Shown: positions 9,711-22,533 of the stretch, one piece after another
Numbering within the stretch: the stretch's first letter is position 1
Layout: the number at the start of each line of letters is the position of its first letter
Origin: Polynucleobacter sp. Tro8-14-1
GTDB taxonomy: Bacteria; Pseudomonadota; Gammaproteobacteria; Burkholderiales; Burkholderiaceae
Reading direction: 5' to 3'
Assembly (NCBI RefSeq): GCF_018881655.1
Contig: NZ_JACVPX010000002.1
Location: 124,001-188,000, forward strand
Length of the DNA stretch: 64,000 nucleotides
Made by a program: the position numbers and the translations under genes
Notes under the pieces: generated by a model
What the model was told of the DNA's origin: nothing
The model's input: only the letters and a program-made list of their open reading frames with translations
The model's database searches: none

Positions 9711-9733
9711 TTCGATTCCTGCCGGGCGCGCCA
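9711..9733 (+). repeat. tRNA 3'-end fragment, probable attachment-site remnant (att)
   Basis: The sequence begins TTCGATT (T loop) and continues through a T-stem 3' strand, an acceptor 3' strand CGGGCGC, one discriminator base and CCA. The bases 5' of it do not pair with the T-stem strand and no tRNA body precedes it, so it is only the 3' end of a tRNA. An acceptor starting GCGCCCG would fit an Arg tRNA, but the identity is not proved. Such fragments mark the far end of islands that insert at tRNA 3' ends. The intact tRNA would then lie left of the window. It separates the island from the core genes. Confidence 0.65.
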
Positions 9734-9815
9734 AAAATCAAGGGGTTTTTGACCTACATCATGCGTGAAATTGCGAAAACCGCTATCATTTGCACCTAAC
9801 TTATTGATTCTTATC

Positions 9816-10958
9816 GTGTCTACACATCTAAATACCGCCCTTTCAGAGCCTTCCCTAACTAATCCTTTGCACCCAGAGGCGCCATTACCGCATCGAAAAA
9901 TCATTCGAAGCTGGCTAATCCCGATGGCACAGGGCGAAACTGGGCGCGCAATCATGCTCCTAGCAATCGATGCCTTCCTCTGGCTTGGCTGTATCGCAGG
10001 AACAATCTTCGTAGAGAGCGTGTTGCTCAAAATTGTTTTTGGTTTGATTGCCGGTTTTGTAACAGGTCGCATCTTTATATTGGGTCACGATGCTTGCCAT
10101 CAAAGTTACACACCCAATCGCGAACTGAACAAAGTGTTAGGTCGTATTGCGTTCTTGCCATCTCTCACACCATATAGCTTGTGGGATGTTGGTCATAACG
10201 TTGTACATCACGGTCAAACCAATCTAAAGGGTTTTGATTTTGTATGGGCACCCCTATCAAAAGCAGAATACGACGCACTTCCCCCGTTGCGTAAGGCTCT
10301 AGAGCGCCTTTACCGTAGCGGCTGGGGCCCTGTTTTTTATTACCTCATTGAAATTTGGTGGAGACGTGAGTACTTCCCAAATGCAAAAAACAAACCTGGT
10401 GATCGTCCCATTTTCTTAAAAGACAATTTGCTTGTTACCGCATTTGCAATCGTTTGGATTGGCTGCTTAATTGCTGGGGCCATTGCTACCGGGCAATCTA
10501 TTTGGATTGGCTTGATCACTGGCTTTGCAGTGCCATTCTTGTTCTGGAACGGCATGATTGGATTTGTGGTTTACGTGCACCACACCCATCCAAAAGTCTC
10601 TTGGTATGACAAGAAATCGGAGTGGTTACGCGCCCAGCCGTTTGTATCCACAACCGTTCACCTGACTTTTAACTGGATTTGGGGCAAATTGATGCACCAC
10701 ATCATGGAGCACACTGCGCACCATGTGGATATGAGCGTACCGCTTTATCGCCTGCCAGAGGCCCAACAGACCCTAGAAACGATCCTTCCAGACCGTATTT
10801 TTGTGCAAAAGTTCTCTTGGGGCTGGTATTTTGATACTGCGCGTAAGTGCAAGCTCTATGACTTTGAAAACAAGGCCTGGTTAGATTTTGACGGCAACAA
10901 AACGGCTGATTCGGTTCGGGTTGTGCTAACCCCAGCCCCAGCGGGACAAAACGGGTAA
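9816..10958 (+). CDS. Membrane fatty acid desaturase
   Basis: About 380 residues from the GTG at 9816; another GTG at 9765 is in frame but gives a less plausible N-terminus. Three histidine boxes bind the di-iron centre: GHDACH (about residue 89), HNVVHH (about 127) and HIMEHTAHH (about 294). Several hydrophobic membrane segments lie between them (about 45-85 and 205-250). The family uses O2 and electrons from a ferredoxin or similar donor to put double bonds into acyl chains of membrane lipids. It is the first core gene right of the island edge; the insertion lies about 80 bases upstream, so its promoter region may have been changed. Confidence 0.85.
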   Translation: MSTHLNTALSEPSLTNPLHPEAPLPHRKIIRSWLIPMAQGETGRAIMLLAIDAFLWLGCIAGTIFVESVLLKIVFGLIAGFVTGRIFILGHDACHQSYTPNRELNKVLGRIAFLPSLTPYSLWDVGHNVVHHGQTNLKGFDFVWAPLSKAEYDALPPLRKALERLYRSGWGPVFYYLIEIWWRREYFPNAKNKPGDRPIFLKDNLLVTAFAIVWIGCLIAGAIATGQSIWIGLITGFAVPFLFWNGMIGFVVYVHHTHPKVSWYDKKSEWLRAQPFVSTTVHLTFNWIWGKLMHHIMEHTAHHVDMSVPLYRLPEAQQTLETILPDRIFVQKFSWGWYFDTARKCKLYDFENKAWLDFDGNKTADSVRVVLTPAPAGQNG

Positions 10959-10998
10959 AATAGATCTCTGTATAAGATTTGCCTTACCCGGATTACCC

Positions 10999-11184
10999 AT
11001 GACTACATCGACTCCAGCAGCTACCCAAGAAACCTCCCAGAGCCTGAAATTTTGCTCTTCTTGCAGCCGTGAAAAACGACTTGAGGGTGGCACATGGATT
11101 CCGACAAGCAATCGCAAACAACGTTGGATTTGCGCAAGTTGCCTCTACAACCGTACGCATCGTACCGGTTCAGCAAAAACCTAA
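10999..11184 (+). CDS. Small protein with two CxxC pairs
   Basis: 61 residues with FCSSCSRE and ICASCLYN, two CxxC pairs about 26 residues apart, which fits a zinc-ribbon fold. There are no catalytic motifs and the function is unknown. It starts 40 bases after the desaturase. A 7-bp inverted repeat (CGGGTAA at 10952-10958, TTACCCG at 10984-10990) lies across the desaturase stop codon and may be a weak terminator or an mRNA structure. Convergent with the MBL hydrolase gene. The regular Cys spacing and good ATG support a real gene. Confidence 0.65.
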   Translation: MTTSTPAATQETSQSLKFCSSCSREKRLEGGTWIPTSNRKQRWICASCLYNRTHRTGSAKT

Positions 11185-11224
11185 TTACTCACTTGTAGTT
11201 CAAATAGCTAGATTCATTAATTAG

Positions 11225-11869
11225 CTACGCGCCATCTCCCACATAGGGGTTCGTTTTGCGCTCTTGACCAAACGTCGACATTGGTCCGTGACCAGGAACA
11301 AACTGTACATCATCTCCCAAGGGCCACAATTTGGTTTTAATCGCATTAATTAAATCTGCATGATTACCACGCGGAAAATCAGTTCTGCCAATTGAGCCCG
11401 CGAATAAAACATCGCCCACAATTGCAAGACGATCTTCTTTGTCAAAAAATACAACGTGACCAGGTGTGTGACCAGGGCAATGAAATACCTCTAGATCAAT
11501 ATTTCCCACCTGCACATGATCGCCATTATTTAACCAACGATCAGGCTCGAAAACTTTGGCATGCCCAAAACCAAAACGCACTGTTTGTTCTGGCAGCTGA
11601 TCAATCCAAAAACGCTCCTCTTCTTGTGGCCCCTCAATAGGCACACCAAGCTGATCAGCCAAGTCTTTGGCGGCCGCGCAGTGATCTAAATGTCCATGCG
11701 TCAGTAATATCTTTTTAACCTTGCCACCCATCTGCTTAACGCCCTCAAGGATCTTTTCAATATCCCCGCCAGGATCAACGACAGCAGCATCGCCAGTCTC
11801 CTGGCAAACCAAAATCGAGCAATTTTGCTCATACGGAGTAACAGGAACAATTCCTAATTTAATTGGCAT
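11225..11869 (-). CDS. MBL-fold metallo-hydrolase (glyoxalase II-like)
   Basis: 214 residues. THGHLDHC (HxHxDH, about residues 57-64), GHTPGH (about 132-137), a GDVLFAGSIGR segment and VPGHG near the C-terminus supply the ligands of a two-metal site. The protein resembles the YcbL / hydroxyacylglutathione-hydrolase-like group of thioester hydrolases; the real substrate is unknown. Single gene on the minus strand between the zinc-ribbon gene and gcvH; no operon partner. Confidence 0.85.
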   Translation of the reverse strand: MPIKLGIVPVTPYEQNCSILVCQETGDAAVVDPGGDIEKILEGVKQMGGKVKKILLTHGHLDHCAAAKDLADQLGVPIEGPQEEERFWIDQLPEQTVRFGFGHAKVFEPDRWLNNGDHVQVGNIDLEVFHCPGHTPGHVVFFDKEDRLAIVGDVLFAGSIGRTDFPRGNHADLINAIKTKLWPLGDDVQFVPGHGPMSTFGQERKTNPYVGDGA

Positions 11870-11948
11870 ACGTACAAATAGTTAAGTGAATCATTGGGGA
11901 AAGCTAGTTTAGGGGAGTCGGCATAAAATGCACCTAAAGGATAAAACA

Positions 11949-12341
11949 ATGAATAGCCAAGATACATTTAAATTTGCAGAAACTCACGAATGGGCCGATC
12001 AGGAAAATGATGGCTTAGTTTGGGTTGGTATTAGTAATCATGCGCAAGAGGCGCTAGGCGATGTGATGTTCTTTCAGGCCCCAAAGCTTGGGCAACAAGT
12101 AAAGCAGGGGGAGGCTATTGCCGTTATTGAGTCAGTGAAGGCGGCCAGTGATATTCATGCGCCAGTAAGCGGTGAGATTGTTGCCCTCAATGAAGCAGTG
12201 GATGCATCACCCGAGATCGTCAATGAAAATCCATACGGTGTTTGGCTATTCAAAATCAAACCCGCCTCCGATGAAATTCTTAACGAAGAACTCAATCAAC
12301 TCCTGACCCCAGAAATATATAACGCGGGCCCTGGCGCCTGA
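11949..12341 (+). CDS. gcvH: Glycine cleavage system H protein
   Basis: 130 residues. HEWAD near the N-terminus and ESVKAASD around residue 58 are typical; that Lys carries the lipoyl group that shuttles aminomethyl between the P, T and L proteins. I chose the ATG at 11949 because AAAGG ends 8 bases before it; an upstream ATG at 11928 lacks this. No gcvT or gcvP gene is beside it in this window, so its partners must be encoded elsewhere or it serves another lipoyl role. Convergent with priA, 13 bases apart. Confidence 0.92.
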   Translation: MNSQDTFKFAETHEWADQENDGLVWVGISNHAQEALGDVMFFQAPKLGQQVKQGEAIAVIESVKAASDIHAPVSGEIVALNEAVDASPEIVNENPYGVWLFKIKPASDEILNEELNQLLTPEIYNAGPGA

Positions 12342-12354
12342 TATCTGAAATCAA

Positions 12355-14481
12355 TCAGATTGAAATAGGGTCGCGCTCAATTAACCAACGAATGCGCCCT
12401 TCTTTACTAATGCGCCCCTGAGAGTTCTCTCGCAAATAAAGATCCATCGCCTCTAAGATTTCTTGCAGGGTTTTTCGATCATCAGACTCCACCAGAAGTT
12501 GAGCGCGCTCCGATCCAGCTACTCGCATCATCGCCTTAGGTACTGGATCATAGACTCTGAGGCCTTTATTGATGTGGCCCCGAGACTTTAAATATCCTTT
12601 CAAACCACTCAAAAACTGAATTGCTTTATCTAAACTTTTAGCCTCAGCATGGATGAGAGCCTGATAGGCAAATGGCGGCAAACCCGCTTCTTTTCTTTCA
12701 TTGGCCGTAAAGCTTAAAAACCCATCTACGTCATGGCGCAGTAAAAACTGAAAAACCGCAGATTCTGGGAACTGGGTTTCAATATAAATAGCGCCGCCTG
12801 CTTCACCATCCTTATTGGATCGCCCAGCCCGTCCTGCAACCTGAACTAGCTGTGCAAATAATCGCTCTGCAGCCCTAAAATCTTGAGAAAACAATCTGCT
12901 GTCAGCATCCAATACAGCTACTAAGCCAATATTTTGGTAATCGTGCCCCTTGGCAATCATCTGGGTCCCAACCACAATATCGACATTGCCTTCGTGAATT
13001 TCCTGAAAGAGCTCTTCGGCACCCTTACTCTTTCTGCTGGAGTCTGTATCGACTCGCAGCACTCTTGCAGCCGGCCACATCTCCTCAATAGCATCTTCAA
13101 TCTTTTGAGTTCCCTGTCCCAAGGTCTTCAAGTCGGCATTGCCACAATCAGGGCAATGGTTTGGAATCGATTTAACCAAGCCGCAATGGTGGCAACTTAA
13201 AACTGATTTCCTGCTTAATGCTCCAGCTTTATGCAGCACCATATAGGAGCTGCATTGCTCGCATCTTGAGAGCCATGAGCAAGCGCCACAGCTAAGCACT
13301 GGAGCATAACCTCGTCGGTTGATCAGTATTAAGCTTTGCTGCTTATTTTCTAGATTCTGACTAACCGCATTCGCAAGGGTTTTAGTAATCAGGCTTTTGG
13401 ATTTTGGCTTCTCTATATCACCCGGACTAAATTGCGTTTGTGGATCGCGCGTATTGATCAAATGCACTTTTGGCAAACTTGCGCCTTGAGCGCGCTGATC
13501 TAGGCGAACATATTCATAACGACCAGCCCTGGCAGCCATCCAAGTCTCAAGCGATGGTGTAGCAGAGGCCAATAAGATCGGTATCTTAAGGTCGTGGGCA
13601 CGCCATATCGCAAGATCCCTTGCAGAGTAACGAATACCATCTTGCTGTTTATAAGATGGATCATGCTCTTCATCCACAACAATGGCGCGTAGATTAGGAA
13701 GGGGGGTTAATGCAGCCAATCTTGTTCCCAAAATAATTTGGGCCTGACCAGTCATCGCCTCATACCAAGCAATGCCTCTTACTTTCTCACTGACACCGCT
13801 ATGAAGCACCACCATTTTTTTATCTGGAAAATAAGTACGCACTCTGCGCTCCAACTGTGGCGTTAAATTAATTTCAGGGACCAAGAGCAATACTTGTGCA
13901 CTCGCATCCTCCAAAATACCACTCAACCAATTTAAAAATACAGCAGTCTTTCCACTACCAGTTTGTCCCTGCAACAGTATTGCTTTGAATTCTCCCGAAG
14001 GAATAGTGCGTAATTTTTCTAAGGCGAGTTTTTGACCATCGTTCAGCTGGGCCTCATCAACAAATCCCTCAACGGCCTCTAGCTTGTTTTTTTTCTTTTG
14101 CTTTTCTTGATCTGCAGCTAATTTCTTGGGGATCTTTTCCCAATCATCAGGCTTTTTCCACATCTGTGGAATGGTGGGAATAATGGTCTCGCCTAGCGCA
14201 TGAATGTAATACTGGCTGGCAAAGTTCATTAACTTCAATATTGCAGGGTCCAAGGGGGGAAGGGGCGCAATCTTGCTTACCCCTTTTAATTTATCTAGTT
14301 CATAATCTGAGTGAGCACTTACTTTAATTACCAATCCCACCAGTGAGCTGTACCCAAAGGGAGCCTCAACTATTGCCCCCACTTGTGGGTCGCACCCTAA
14401 TGCCTCTTCGTCCCACAAGTAGTCAAAGCCCTGGGCAAGGGGCTTATCAACAACAACTTGGACAACGATTGGAGGGGGCAT
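12355..14481 (-). CDS. priA: Primosomal protein N' (replication restart helicase)
   Basis: 708 residues, usual family length. Walker A in QGQTGSGKTAVF (about residue 170), DEEH in VVDEEHDPS (about 268), and a zinc region with CxxC pairs (CGAC, CEQC, CHHC, CPDC, about residues 400-450). PriA recognises stalled or D-loop forks and reloads DnaB through PriB/DnaT or PriC. The upstream region holds a perfect and a near-perfect DnaA box, unusual for this gene. Same direction as hemE and the atp operon but separated by 265 bases. Confidence 0.95.
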   Translation of the reverse strand: MPPPIVVQVVVDKPLAQGFDYLWDEEALGCDPQVGAIVEAPFGYSSLVGLVIKVSAHSDYELDKLKGVSKIAPLPPLDPAILKLMNFASQYYIHALGETIIPTIPQMWKKPDDWEKIPKKLAADQEKQKKKNKLEAVEGFVDEAQLNDGQKLALEKLRTIPSGEFKAILLQGQTGSGKTAVFLNWLSGILEDASAQVLLLVPEINLTPQLERRVRTYFPDKKMVVLHSGVSEKVRGIAWYEAMTGQAQIILGTRLAALTPLPNLRAIVVDEEHDPSYKQQDGIRYSARDLAIWRAHDLKIPILLASATPSLETWMAARAGRYEYVRLDQRAQGASLPKVHLINTRDPQTQFSPGDIEKPKSKSLITKTLANAVSQNLENKQQSLILINRRGYAPVLSCGACSWLSRCEQCSSYMVLHKAGALSRKSVLSCHHCGLVKSIPNHCPDCGNADLKTLGQGTQKIEDAIEEMWPAARVLRVDTDSSRKSKGAEELFQEIHEGNVDIVVGTQMIAKGHDYQNIGLVAVLDADSRLFSQDFRAAERLFAQLVQVAGRAGRSNKDGEAGGAIYIETQFPESAVFQFLLRHDVDGFLSFTANERKEAGLPPFAYQALIHAEAKSLDKAIQFLSGLKGYLKSRGHINKGLRVYDPVPKAMMRVAGSERAQLLVESDDRKTLQEILEAMDLYLRENSQGRISKEGRIRWLIERDPISI

Positions 14482-14507
14482 GATTTACTTCAAATCTCTA
14501 GTTTGCT

Positions 14508-14528
14508 TGTGGATAAGTCTGTGGATAT
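14508..14528. promoter_or_regulatory. Pair of DnaA-box-like sites upstream of priA
   Basis: TGTGGATAA at 14508-14516 is a perfect 9-mer (TTATCCACA on the other strand); TGTGGATAT at 14520-14528 differs by one base. They lie 27-47 bases before the priA start codon and 12 bases apart in the same orientation. The rest of 14482-14746 has no gene but holds an inverted repeat ATTCGAAA (14633-14640) / TTTCGAAT (14675-14682). Control of priA by DnaA is an inference. Confidence 0.5.
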
Positions 14529-14746
14529 CATCCGAGGATTCTGATTTATAAGCTAATTTATCAGCTTTCGGATTCTGCACCCTTTTAAAGCTTTTTAGTA
14601 ATTATTTATATAAATCAGTAACTTACAAAGATATTCGAAAGTGAATTTTCATCTTTATTCGCAATCTCACTGAATTTCGAATTTTACCGCTATCTGTGCA
14701 TAACTTTCGCCAAAAATCCTAGCGGCAAGTTAGCAATCACTCAGTA

Positions 14747-15859
14747 TTACGACTTTGTCCTGAGAGCCCTTGAGCGCTCAATGACCGCTTCGGCGAGAGC
14801 CGTAACACTTTCAGGAGGGGTAAATTGAGAAATCCCATGCCCTAGGTTAAAGACATGTCCGTCTAGAGGATGTAAGCCCGATTTAAGGGCTGGAGCACTC
14901 GCCAAATCCTCAAGCAGGAGGTTTGCTTGCTGCGCAATTTGTTTTGGCTCTGAGAACAGAATAAGCGGGTCTAAATTACCTTGCAATGCCAATGGCTTGT
15001 TCAATGCCAGCAATTGTTTGCGTGCGCGACTCAGCGACATTGTCCAATCAATGGCAATAACATCAGCACCAACTTGCGCCATATCGTTCAACCAAATCCC
15101 GCCGCCTTTGGTAAACATGATTACTGGAATTTTTCTGCCTTCATGTTCGCGTGGCAATAAAGAAATCACTTTTTGCATTGAGGCCAGAGACATTTTTTGA
15201 TACCAGCCATCTGGCAGCATTCCACCCCAAGTATCAAAAATCATCAAAGCTTGAGCGCCTGCTTTAACTTGCTCTATCAAATAGGCTGCCACTGACTGAG
15301 CATTAATATCAAGGATATGCTGCATCAAGTCAGGACGACTAAACATCATCGTTTTGGCATGACGAAAATCATCGGCACTTGAACCATCAACCATATAGCA
15401 CGCCAATGTCCACGGGCTTCCCGAGAAACCAATTAATGGAACACGCTGCTTGCCATCCTGTATCAATGCTTTCCGAATTTCTGAAACCGCATCAAATACA
15501 TATTTGAGCTGATCCATATCGGCCACACGCAATTTCTTAACTGCCTCTTCAGTGCGAAGAGGATGCTCAAAGCTTGGGCCTTCACCAGCAGTAAATTTCA
15601 AGCCCAATCCCATGGCATCAGGGATTGTCAAAATATCGGAGAACAAAATCGCCGCATCCAACGGATAGCGATCTAAAGGCTGAAGGGTTACTTCAGTCGC
15701 ATATGCAGGATTTTTTGCGAGCCCTAAAAAACTTCCAGCTCTGGCGCGAGTAGCGTTGTACTCGGGGAGGTATCGGCCGGCTTGACGCATGAGCCAAAGC
15801 GGTGTTTGATCAACCGCTTCGCCCAAGCAGGCCTTTAAAAACCGATCATTTAACAGCAA
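14747..15859 (-). CDS. hemE: Uroporphyrinogen decarboxylase
   Basis: 370 residues. The N-terminal [15 protein letters not shown] motif, with the two conserved Arg residues that hold substrate carboxylates, and [13 protein letters not shown] are diagnostic. It removes four carboxyl groups from uroporphyrinogen III to give coproporphyrinogen III in heme synthesis; cytoplasmic. It starts only 15 bases after the atpC stop, so it may be the last gene of the ATP synthase transcript. Confidence 0.95.
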   Translation of the reverse strand: MLLNDRFLKACLGEAVDQTPLWLMRQAGRYLPEYNATRARAGSFLGLAKNPAYATEVTLQPLDRYPLDAAILFSDILTIPDAMGLGLKFTAGEGPSFEHPLRTEEAVKKLRVADMDQLKYVFDAVSEIRKALIQDGKQRVPLIGFSGSPWTLACYMVDGSSADDFRHAKTMMFSRPDLMQHILDINAQSVAAYLIEQVKAGAQALMIFDTWGGMLPDGWYQKMSLASMQKVISLLPREHEGRKIPVIMFTKGGGIWLNDMAQVGADVIAIDWTMSLSRARKQLLALNKPLALQGNLDPLILFSEPKQIAQQANLLLEDLASAPALKSGLHPLDGHVFNLGHGISQFTPPESVTALAEAVIERSRALRTKS

Positions 15860-15874
15860 GGAGATGACCGGCTA

Positions 15875-16291
15875 TTACTTTTTACGACGGAAACGAGCAA
15901 TTGCAGCTAGCTGTGCAGCCGCCATTGCAAACTCAGATTGAGCCAAAGCCAAATCAAAATCAGTGCCACGGTTTTGCATCGCTTCTTCAGCACGTTTCTT
16001 AGCTTCAATCGCTTTAGCTTCATCAAGATCGTGTCCGCGAATAGCGGTATCCGCTAAAACAGTAACGCGATCTGGCTGAACTTCTAAATAGCCACCTGCT
16101 ACGAAAACAAACTCTTCATCACCATCAGCTTTTTCAATACGAACTGAGCCTGGACGAATACGTGTAATCAAAGGAGTGTGGCCGCGCAAAATGCCGAGCT
16201 CTCCACTTTCGCCAGGAAGTGCAACAAACTTGGCTTCCCCGCTGAAAATAGACTGCTCAGCACTCACTACATCGACGCGTATGGTTGACAT
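15875..16291 (-). CDS. atpC: ATP synthase epsilon subunit
   Basis: 138 residues: N-terminal beta-sandwich ([29 protein letters not shown]) and a C-terminal helical hairpin rich in Ala, Glu and Arg. Part of the F1 central stalk; the C-terminal helices can inhibit ATP hydrolysis. Last atp gene, 12 bases after atpD and 15 bases before hemE. Confidence 0.95.
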   Translation of the reverse strand: MSTIRVDVVSAEQSIFSGEAKFVALPGESGELGILRGHTPLITRIRPGSVRIEKADGDEEFVFVAGGYLEVQPDRVTVLADTAIRGHDLDEAKAIEAKKRAEEAMQNRGTDFDLALAQSEFAMAAAQLAAIARFRRKK

Positions 16292-16303
16292 AATTTCCCT
16301 AGA

Positions 16304-17719
<1,416 letters not shown>

Positions 17720-17759
17720 TTAATTCCTGAATTCTTTCGTATTCCTAAACGCTGACCGC

Positions 17760-18629
17760 TTAAACCGCAGCCGCTCCGCCAACAATTTCTGACAACTCTT
17801 TAGTAATAGCAGCCTGTCGTGTTTTGTTGTATTCCAATTGCAATTCGCCGATTACGTTCTTCGCATTATCTGAAGCGGCCTTCATAGAGACCATACGTGC
17901 AGACTGCTCAGAAGCCATGTTTTCAGCAACTGCCTGATAAATCATTGCTTCAACGTAACGCTTAAGCAGGCCATTCAAAATAGACTCTGCATCAGGTTCG
18001 TAGATGTAATCCCAAGAATTGCCTGTTTTCTCTTGTGGAGTCAAAGCTTCTGGCTCCAAAGGCAAGAGTTTTTCTAAAACAGGCTCTTGTTTCATTGCAT
18101 TTACAAAGCGGGTAAATGCCAAATAAACGGCATCAATCTCGCCACGCTCAAACGCTTCTAATTGGGCAACAATTGCGCCAATCAAAACATCCATATGTGG
18201 TGTATCACCAATTTGGATTGTTTGAGAAATCAGTTTTGCTTTTGAGCGATTCAAAAATTGCAAGCCTTTTGAACCAATTGCGGTGTACGCAATCTCAATA
18301 TTTTGTTCTTGCAAATCGCGCACTTGGTTAGCAATCAAACGCAAGACGTTGGTATTTAAACCGCCGCATAAGCCTTTATCTGTTGTAACCAAAATCGTGC
18401 CAACTTTCTTCACCTCACGAGTCGCCATGTAAGCAGGGCGAAACTCTGGATTTGCTTTAGAAAGGTTGGCAACAATCTCACGAATTTTTTCAGCATAGGG
18501 GCGCGCATTACGCATACGCTCCTGGGCGCGCCGCATCTTGGATGCGGCGACCATTTCCATTGCCTTCGTGATCTTGCGCGTGTTTTGCACGCTCTTGATC
18601 TTAGATCGTATCTCTTTTGTGCTTGCCAT
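17760..18629 (-). CDS. atpG: ATP synthase gamma subunit
   Basis: 289 residues with the N-terminal helix ([20 protein letters not shown]), the central [11 protein letters not shown] segment and the C-terminal helix with [11 protein letters not shown]. Rotor shaft that couples c-ring rotation to the beta subunits. 17 bases after atpA. Confidence 0.96.
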   Translation of the reverse strand: MASTKEIRSKIKSVQNTRKITKAMEMVAASKMRRAQERMRNARPYAEKIREIVANLSKANPEFRPAYMATREVKKVGTILVTTDKGLCGGLNTNVLRLIANQVRDLQEQNIEIAYTAIGSKGLQFLNRSKAKLISQTIQIGDTPHMDVLIGAIVAQLEAFERGEIDAVYLAFTRFVNAMKQEPVLEKLLPLEPEALTPQEKTGNSWDYIYEPDAESILNGLLKRYVEAMIYQAVAENMASEQSARMVSMKAASDNAKNVIGELQLEYNKTRQAAITKELSEIVGGAAAV

Positions 18630-18646
18630 GATTTATGCGAGCCCTC

Positions 18647-20188
18647 TTAGAAAGAGGCAGAACGCTTGTAATCCTCAATGGCAGCGCGCAATGCAGCTTC
18701 GTCATCTTTGCTCAAATCTTTGGTTTCTTCAATACGCGCAACTAAGTCAGCGAATTTAGATTTCAAATGATCTTGCAAACCTTTTTCGAATGGCAATACA
18801 TTCTTCACTTCGAGATCATCGAAATAGCCGTTATTAACAGCATAAAGTGAAGCGGCCATTTCCCAAACTTGGAGTGGCTTGTATTGAGCTTGCTTACACA
18901 ATTCAGTAACACGACGACCACGCTCGAGTTGCTTGCGGGTTGCTTCGTCAAGGTCAGATGCGAACTGAGCAAACGCTGCTAATTCACGATATTGCGCTAA
19001 GTCGGTACGAATACCGCCAGACAATTTCTTAATCACTTTAGTTTGTGCAGCACCACCAACGCGGGAAACAGAAATACCGGCGTTAATCGCAGGACGCACA
19101 CCAGCGTTGAACAAGTCAGTTTCCAAGAAGATCTGACCGTCAGTAATTGAAATTACGTTGGTTGGAACGAATGCAGAAACGTCACCAGCTTGGGTTTCAA
19201 TGATTGGCAATGCAGTCAATGAACCAGTCTTACCTTTTACGGCGCCATTGGTGAACTTCTCAACATACTCAGCATTTACACGTGCAGCGCGCTCGAGTAA
19301 GCGTGAGTGGAGGTAGAACACATCGCCAGGATAAGCTTCGCGGCCTGGTGGGCGACGGAGCAACAAGGAGATTTGACGATAAGCAACCGCTTGCTTAGTT
19401 AAGTCATCGTAAACAATCAAAGCGTCTTCGCCGCGATCTCGGAAGTATTCACCCATGGTGCAGCCTGCGTAAGCAGAGAGGTACTGCATCGCTGCAGACT
19501 CAGAAGCGCTCGCTGCAACAACAACTGTGTACTCCATCGCGCCCAATTCTGTGAGCTTGCGAACAACGTTAGCAATAGTGGAAGCTTTTTGACCGATCGC
19601 CACGTAAACGCAATAAACGCCTTTACCTTTTTGGTTAATGATCGCGTCAACCGCAACTGCAGTCTTACCAGTTTGACGGTCGCCAATGATCAACTCACGC
19701 TGACCACGGCCAATTGGAACCATCGCATCAATCGCCTTCAAACCAGTTTGAACTGGCTGGCTAACGGATTGACGTGCGATAACTCCTGGAGCAACTTTTT
19801 CGATAAAGTCAGTTAACTTCGTATTGATTGGGCCTTTGCCATCAATAGGCTGACCGAGTGCGTTTACAACGCGACCGAGCAACTCTGGGCCAACTGGAAC
19901 TTCCAAAATACGGCCCGTACATTTCACTGGGTCGCCTTCTTTAATGTGAGTGTATTCACCCAACACTACGGCACCAACAGAATCACGCTCAAGGTTTAAT
20001 GCAAGGCCGATAGTGTTGTTAGGAAATTCCAACATTTCGCCCTGCATAACGCCTGACAAGCCATGTACGCGGCAAATACCGTCGGTCACTGAAATTACAG
20101 TGCCTTCGTTGCGAACTTGGGAGTCAACGCCCAATTCGCTAATTCGGCTTTTGATCAGCTCGCTGATCTCGGAAGGGTTGAGTTGCAT
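18647..20188 (-). CDS. atpA: ATP synthase alpha subunit
   Basis: 513 residues. P-loop [13 protein letters not shown] (about residue 170) and the [10 protein letters not shown] segment with the Arg finger (about 372-378). Non-catalytic nucleotide-binding subunit of F1; Arg completes the catalytic site of beta. AGGAG precedes the ATG (CCAGGAGTAAGTA). 45 bases after atpH. Confidence 0.97.
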   Translation of the reverse strand: MQLNPSEISELIKSRISELGVDSQVRNEGTVISVTDGICRVHGLSGVMQGEMLEFPNNTIGLALNLERDSVGAVVLGEYTHIKEGDPVKCTGRILEVPVGPELLGRVVNALGQPIDGKGPINTKLTDFIEKVAPGVIARQSVSQPVQTGLKAIDAMVPIGRGQRELIIGDRQTGKTAVAVDAIINQKGKGVYCVYVAIGQKASTIANVVRKLTELGAMEYTVVVAASASESAAMQYLSAYAGCTMGEYFRDRGEDALIVYDDLTKQAVAYRQISLLLRRPPGREAYPGDVFYLHSRLLERAARVNAEYVEKFTNGAVKGKTGSLTALPIIETQAGDVSAFVPTNVISITDGQIFLETDLFNAGVRPAINAGISVSRVGGAAQTKVIKKLSGGIRTDLAQYRELAAFAQFASDLDEATRKQLERGRRVTELCKQAQYKPLQVWEMAASLYAVNNGYFDDLEVKNVLPFEKGLQDHLKSKFADLVARIEETKDLSKDDEAALRAAIEDYKRSASF

Positions 20189-20233
20189 TACTTACTCCTG
20201 GGTCTTATTTCGTATGTTCTTAATAGGGATCAC

Positions 20234-20770
20234 TTATGCGCCAAGACTTGCTTGCATTTGAGCTAACTGGGCCTTAACTGAACTATCCATTACTTCATCG
20301 CCAACTTGAATGCGAACTCCGCCAATCAATGTTGGATCAATTTGGATAGTTGGGCGCAATTCTTTACCCCCAAAGCGCTTCTTCAAACTTGACAACAAAT
20401 CATTTAACGCAGAACCCTCTAAAGGGAATGCGCTAGTAATGTTTACTTCTGCGGCACCTTCGCTTTTGTTCTTCATTGCTTCAAATTGATGAGCAATTTC
20501 AGGAACAGCTGCTAAGCGGTGGTTTTGATTCACAAGATTCAAAAAGCTAGCAACCTTAGGGTCTAGCTTGGTTTTCACCATGCCAGAAAGCAACTTGCTC
20601 AAATCGTCAGCGGATACTTTTGGATTGTTTGATAAAGCAGCAACTTCTGGCAAAGCTGCAAGCTGTGCCAATTCGTTTAGTTGCTCCAAACAGCCTGCAA
20701 ACTCAGCCGGCTTGGCGCTTTGAAAAAGCGCTTCCGCATAAGGACGTGCAATAGTGGCTAATTCAGCCAT
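20234..20770 (-). CDS. atpH: ATP synthase delta subunit
   Basis: 178 residues; starts MAELATIARPYAEALF, typical of delta/OSCP, and ends with the DPTLIGGVRIQVGDEVMD motif. Peripheral-stalk subunit joining b to the top of F1. One base separates it from the atpF stop codon, which implies translational coupling. Confidence 0.95.
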   Translation of the reverse strand: MAELATIARPYAEALFQSAKPAEFAGCLEQLNELAQLAALPEVAALSNNPKVSADDLSKLLSGMVKTKLDPKVASFLNLVNQNHRLAAVPEIAHQFEAMKNKSEGAAEVNITSAFPLEGSALNDLLSSLKKRFGGKELRPTIQIDPTLIGGVRIQVGDEVMDSSVKAQLAQMQASLGA

Positions 20771-20771
20771 A

Positions 20772-21242
20772 TCAAAGTTCTGCCTTTAGTTGATCAAGCA
20801 ACTGGCCGTGAGCTTTTGCATCAACTTCGCGACGCAAAATTTGCTCGGCGCCTTTAACAGCGAGAACAGCCACTTCAGCGCGCAGAACTTCGCGGGCACG
20901 AGTAACTTGCTGGGCTGCGTCTTGTTGCGCTTGAGAAATGATTCTAGCGGCTTCAGCTTGTGCGTTAGCGCGAATTTCTTCGGCTGACATTTGTGCACGT
21001 TTTTCAGCTTCAGCAACGCGTTGAACACCTTCTTGACGTGCTTTAGTTAATTCTTGCTCAGCTTCATTGCTGGCTAATGCGAGAGCTTCTTTACCACGCT
21101 CGGCAGCAGCTAAACCATCAGCAATTTTGCTTGAACGCTCATCTAACGCCTTAACTAGCGGTGGCCACACAAAGCGTGCAACAACCCACCATAAGACGAA
21201 GAAAACGATCATTTGCGCGAATAGGGTCGCGTTCAGATTCAC
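20772..21242 (-). CDS. atpF: ATP synthase b subunit
   Basis: 156 residues: one N-terminal membrane helix (about residues 5-25) followed by a long charged helix rich in Ala, Glu, Lys and Gln that forms the coiled-coil peripheral stalk. Length is normal for a single-type b subunit; there is no b' gene here. Confidence 0.95.
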   Translation of the reverse strand: MNLNATLFAQMIVFFVLWWVVARFVWPPLVKALDERSSKIADGLAAAERGKEALALASNEAEQELTKARQEGVQRVAEAEKRAQMSAEEIRANAQAEAARIISQAQQDAAQQVTRAREVLRAEVAVLAVKGAEQILRREVDAKAHGQLLDQLKAEL

Positions 21243-21305
21243 GATATTCCTTTCAGTATTGTTGAGAACAGTTGGATGACCCGTTGGTCATCCACGCCAA
21301 AACAA

Positions 21306-22496
<1,191 letters not shown>

Positions 22497-22533
22497 TTAA
22501 CTAGTCCTTTGTTTCAATCTCAATTGTCACTAC

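Noticed and set aside
9638..10072. Open frame of 144 codons on the minus strand
   Set aside because: It crosses the tRNA fragment and the antisense of the desaturase N-terminus; the content is not protein-like.
12343..12360. Hairpin ATCTGA/TCAGAT between gcvH and priA as a bidirectional terminator
   Set aside because: Six-base AT-rich stem without a T tract, overlapping the priA stop; too weak to list as a feature.
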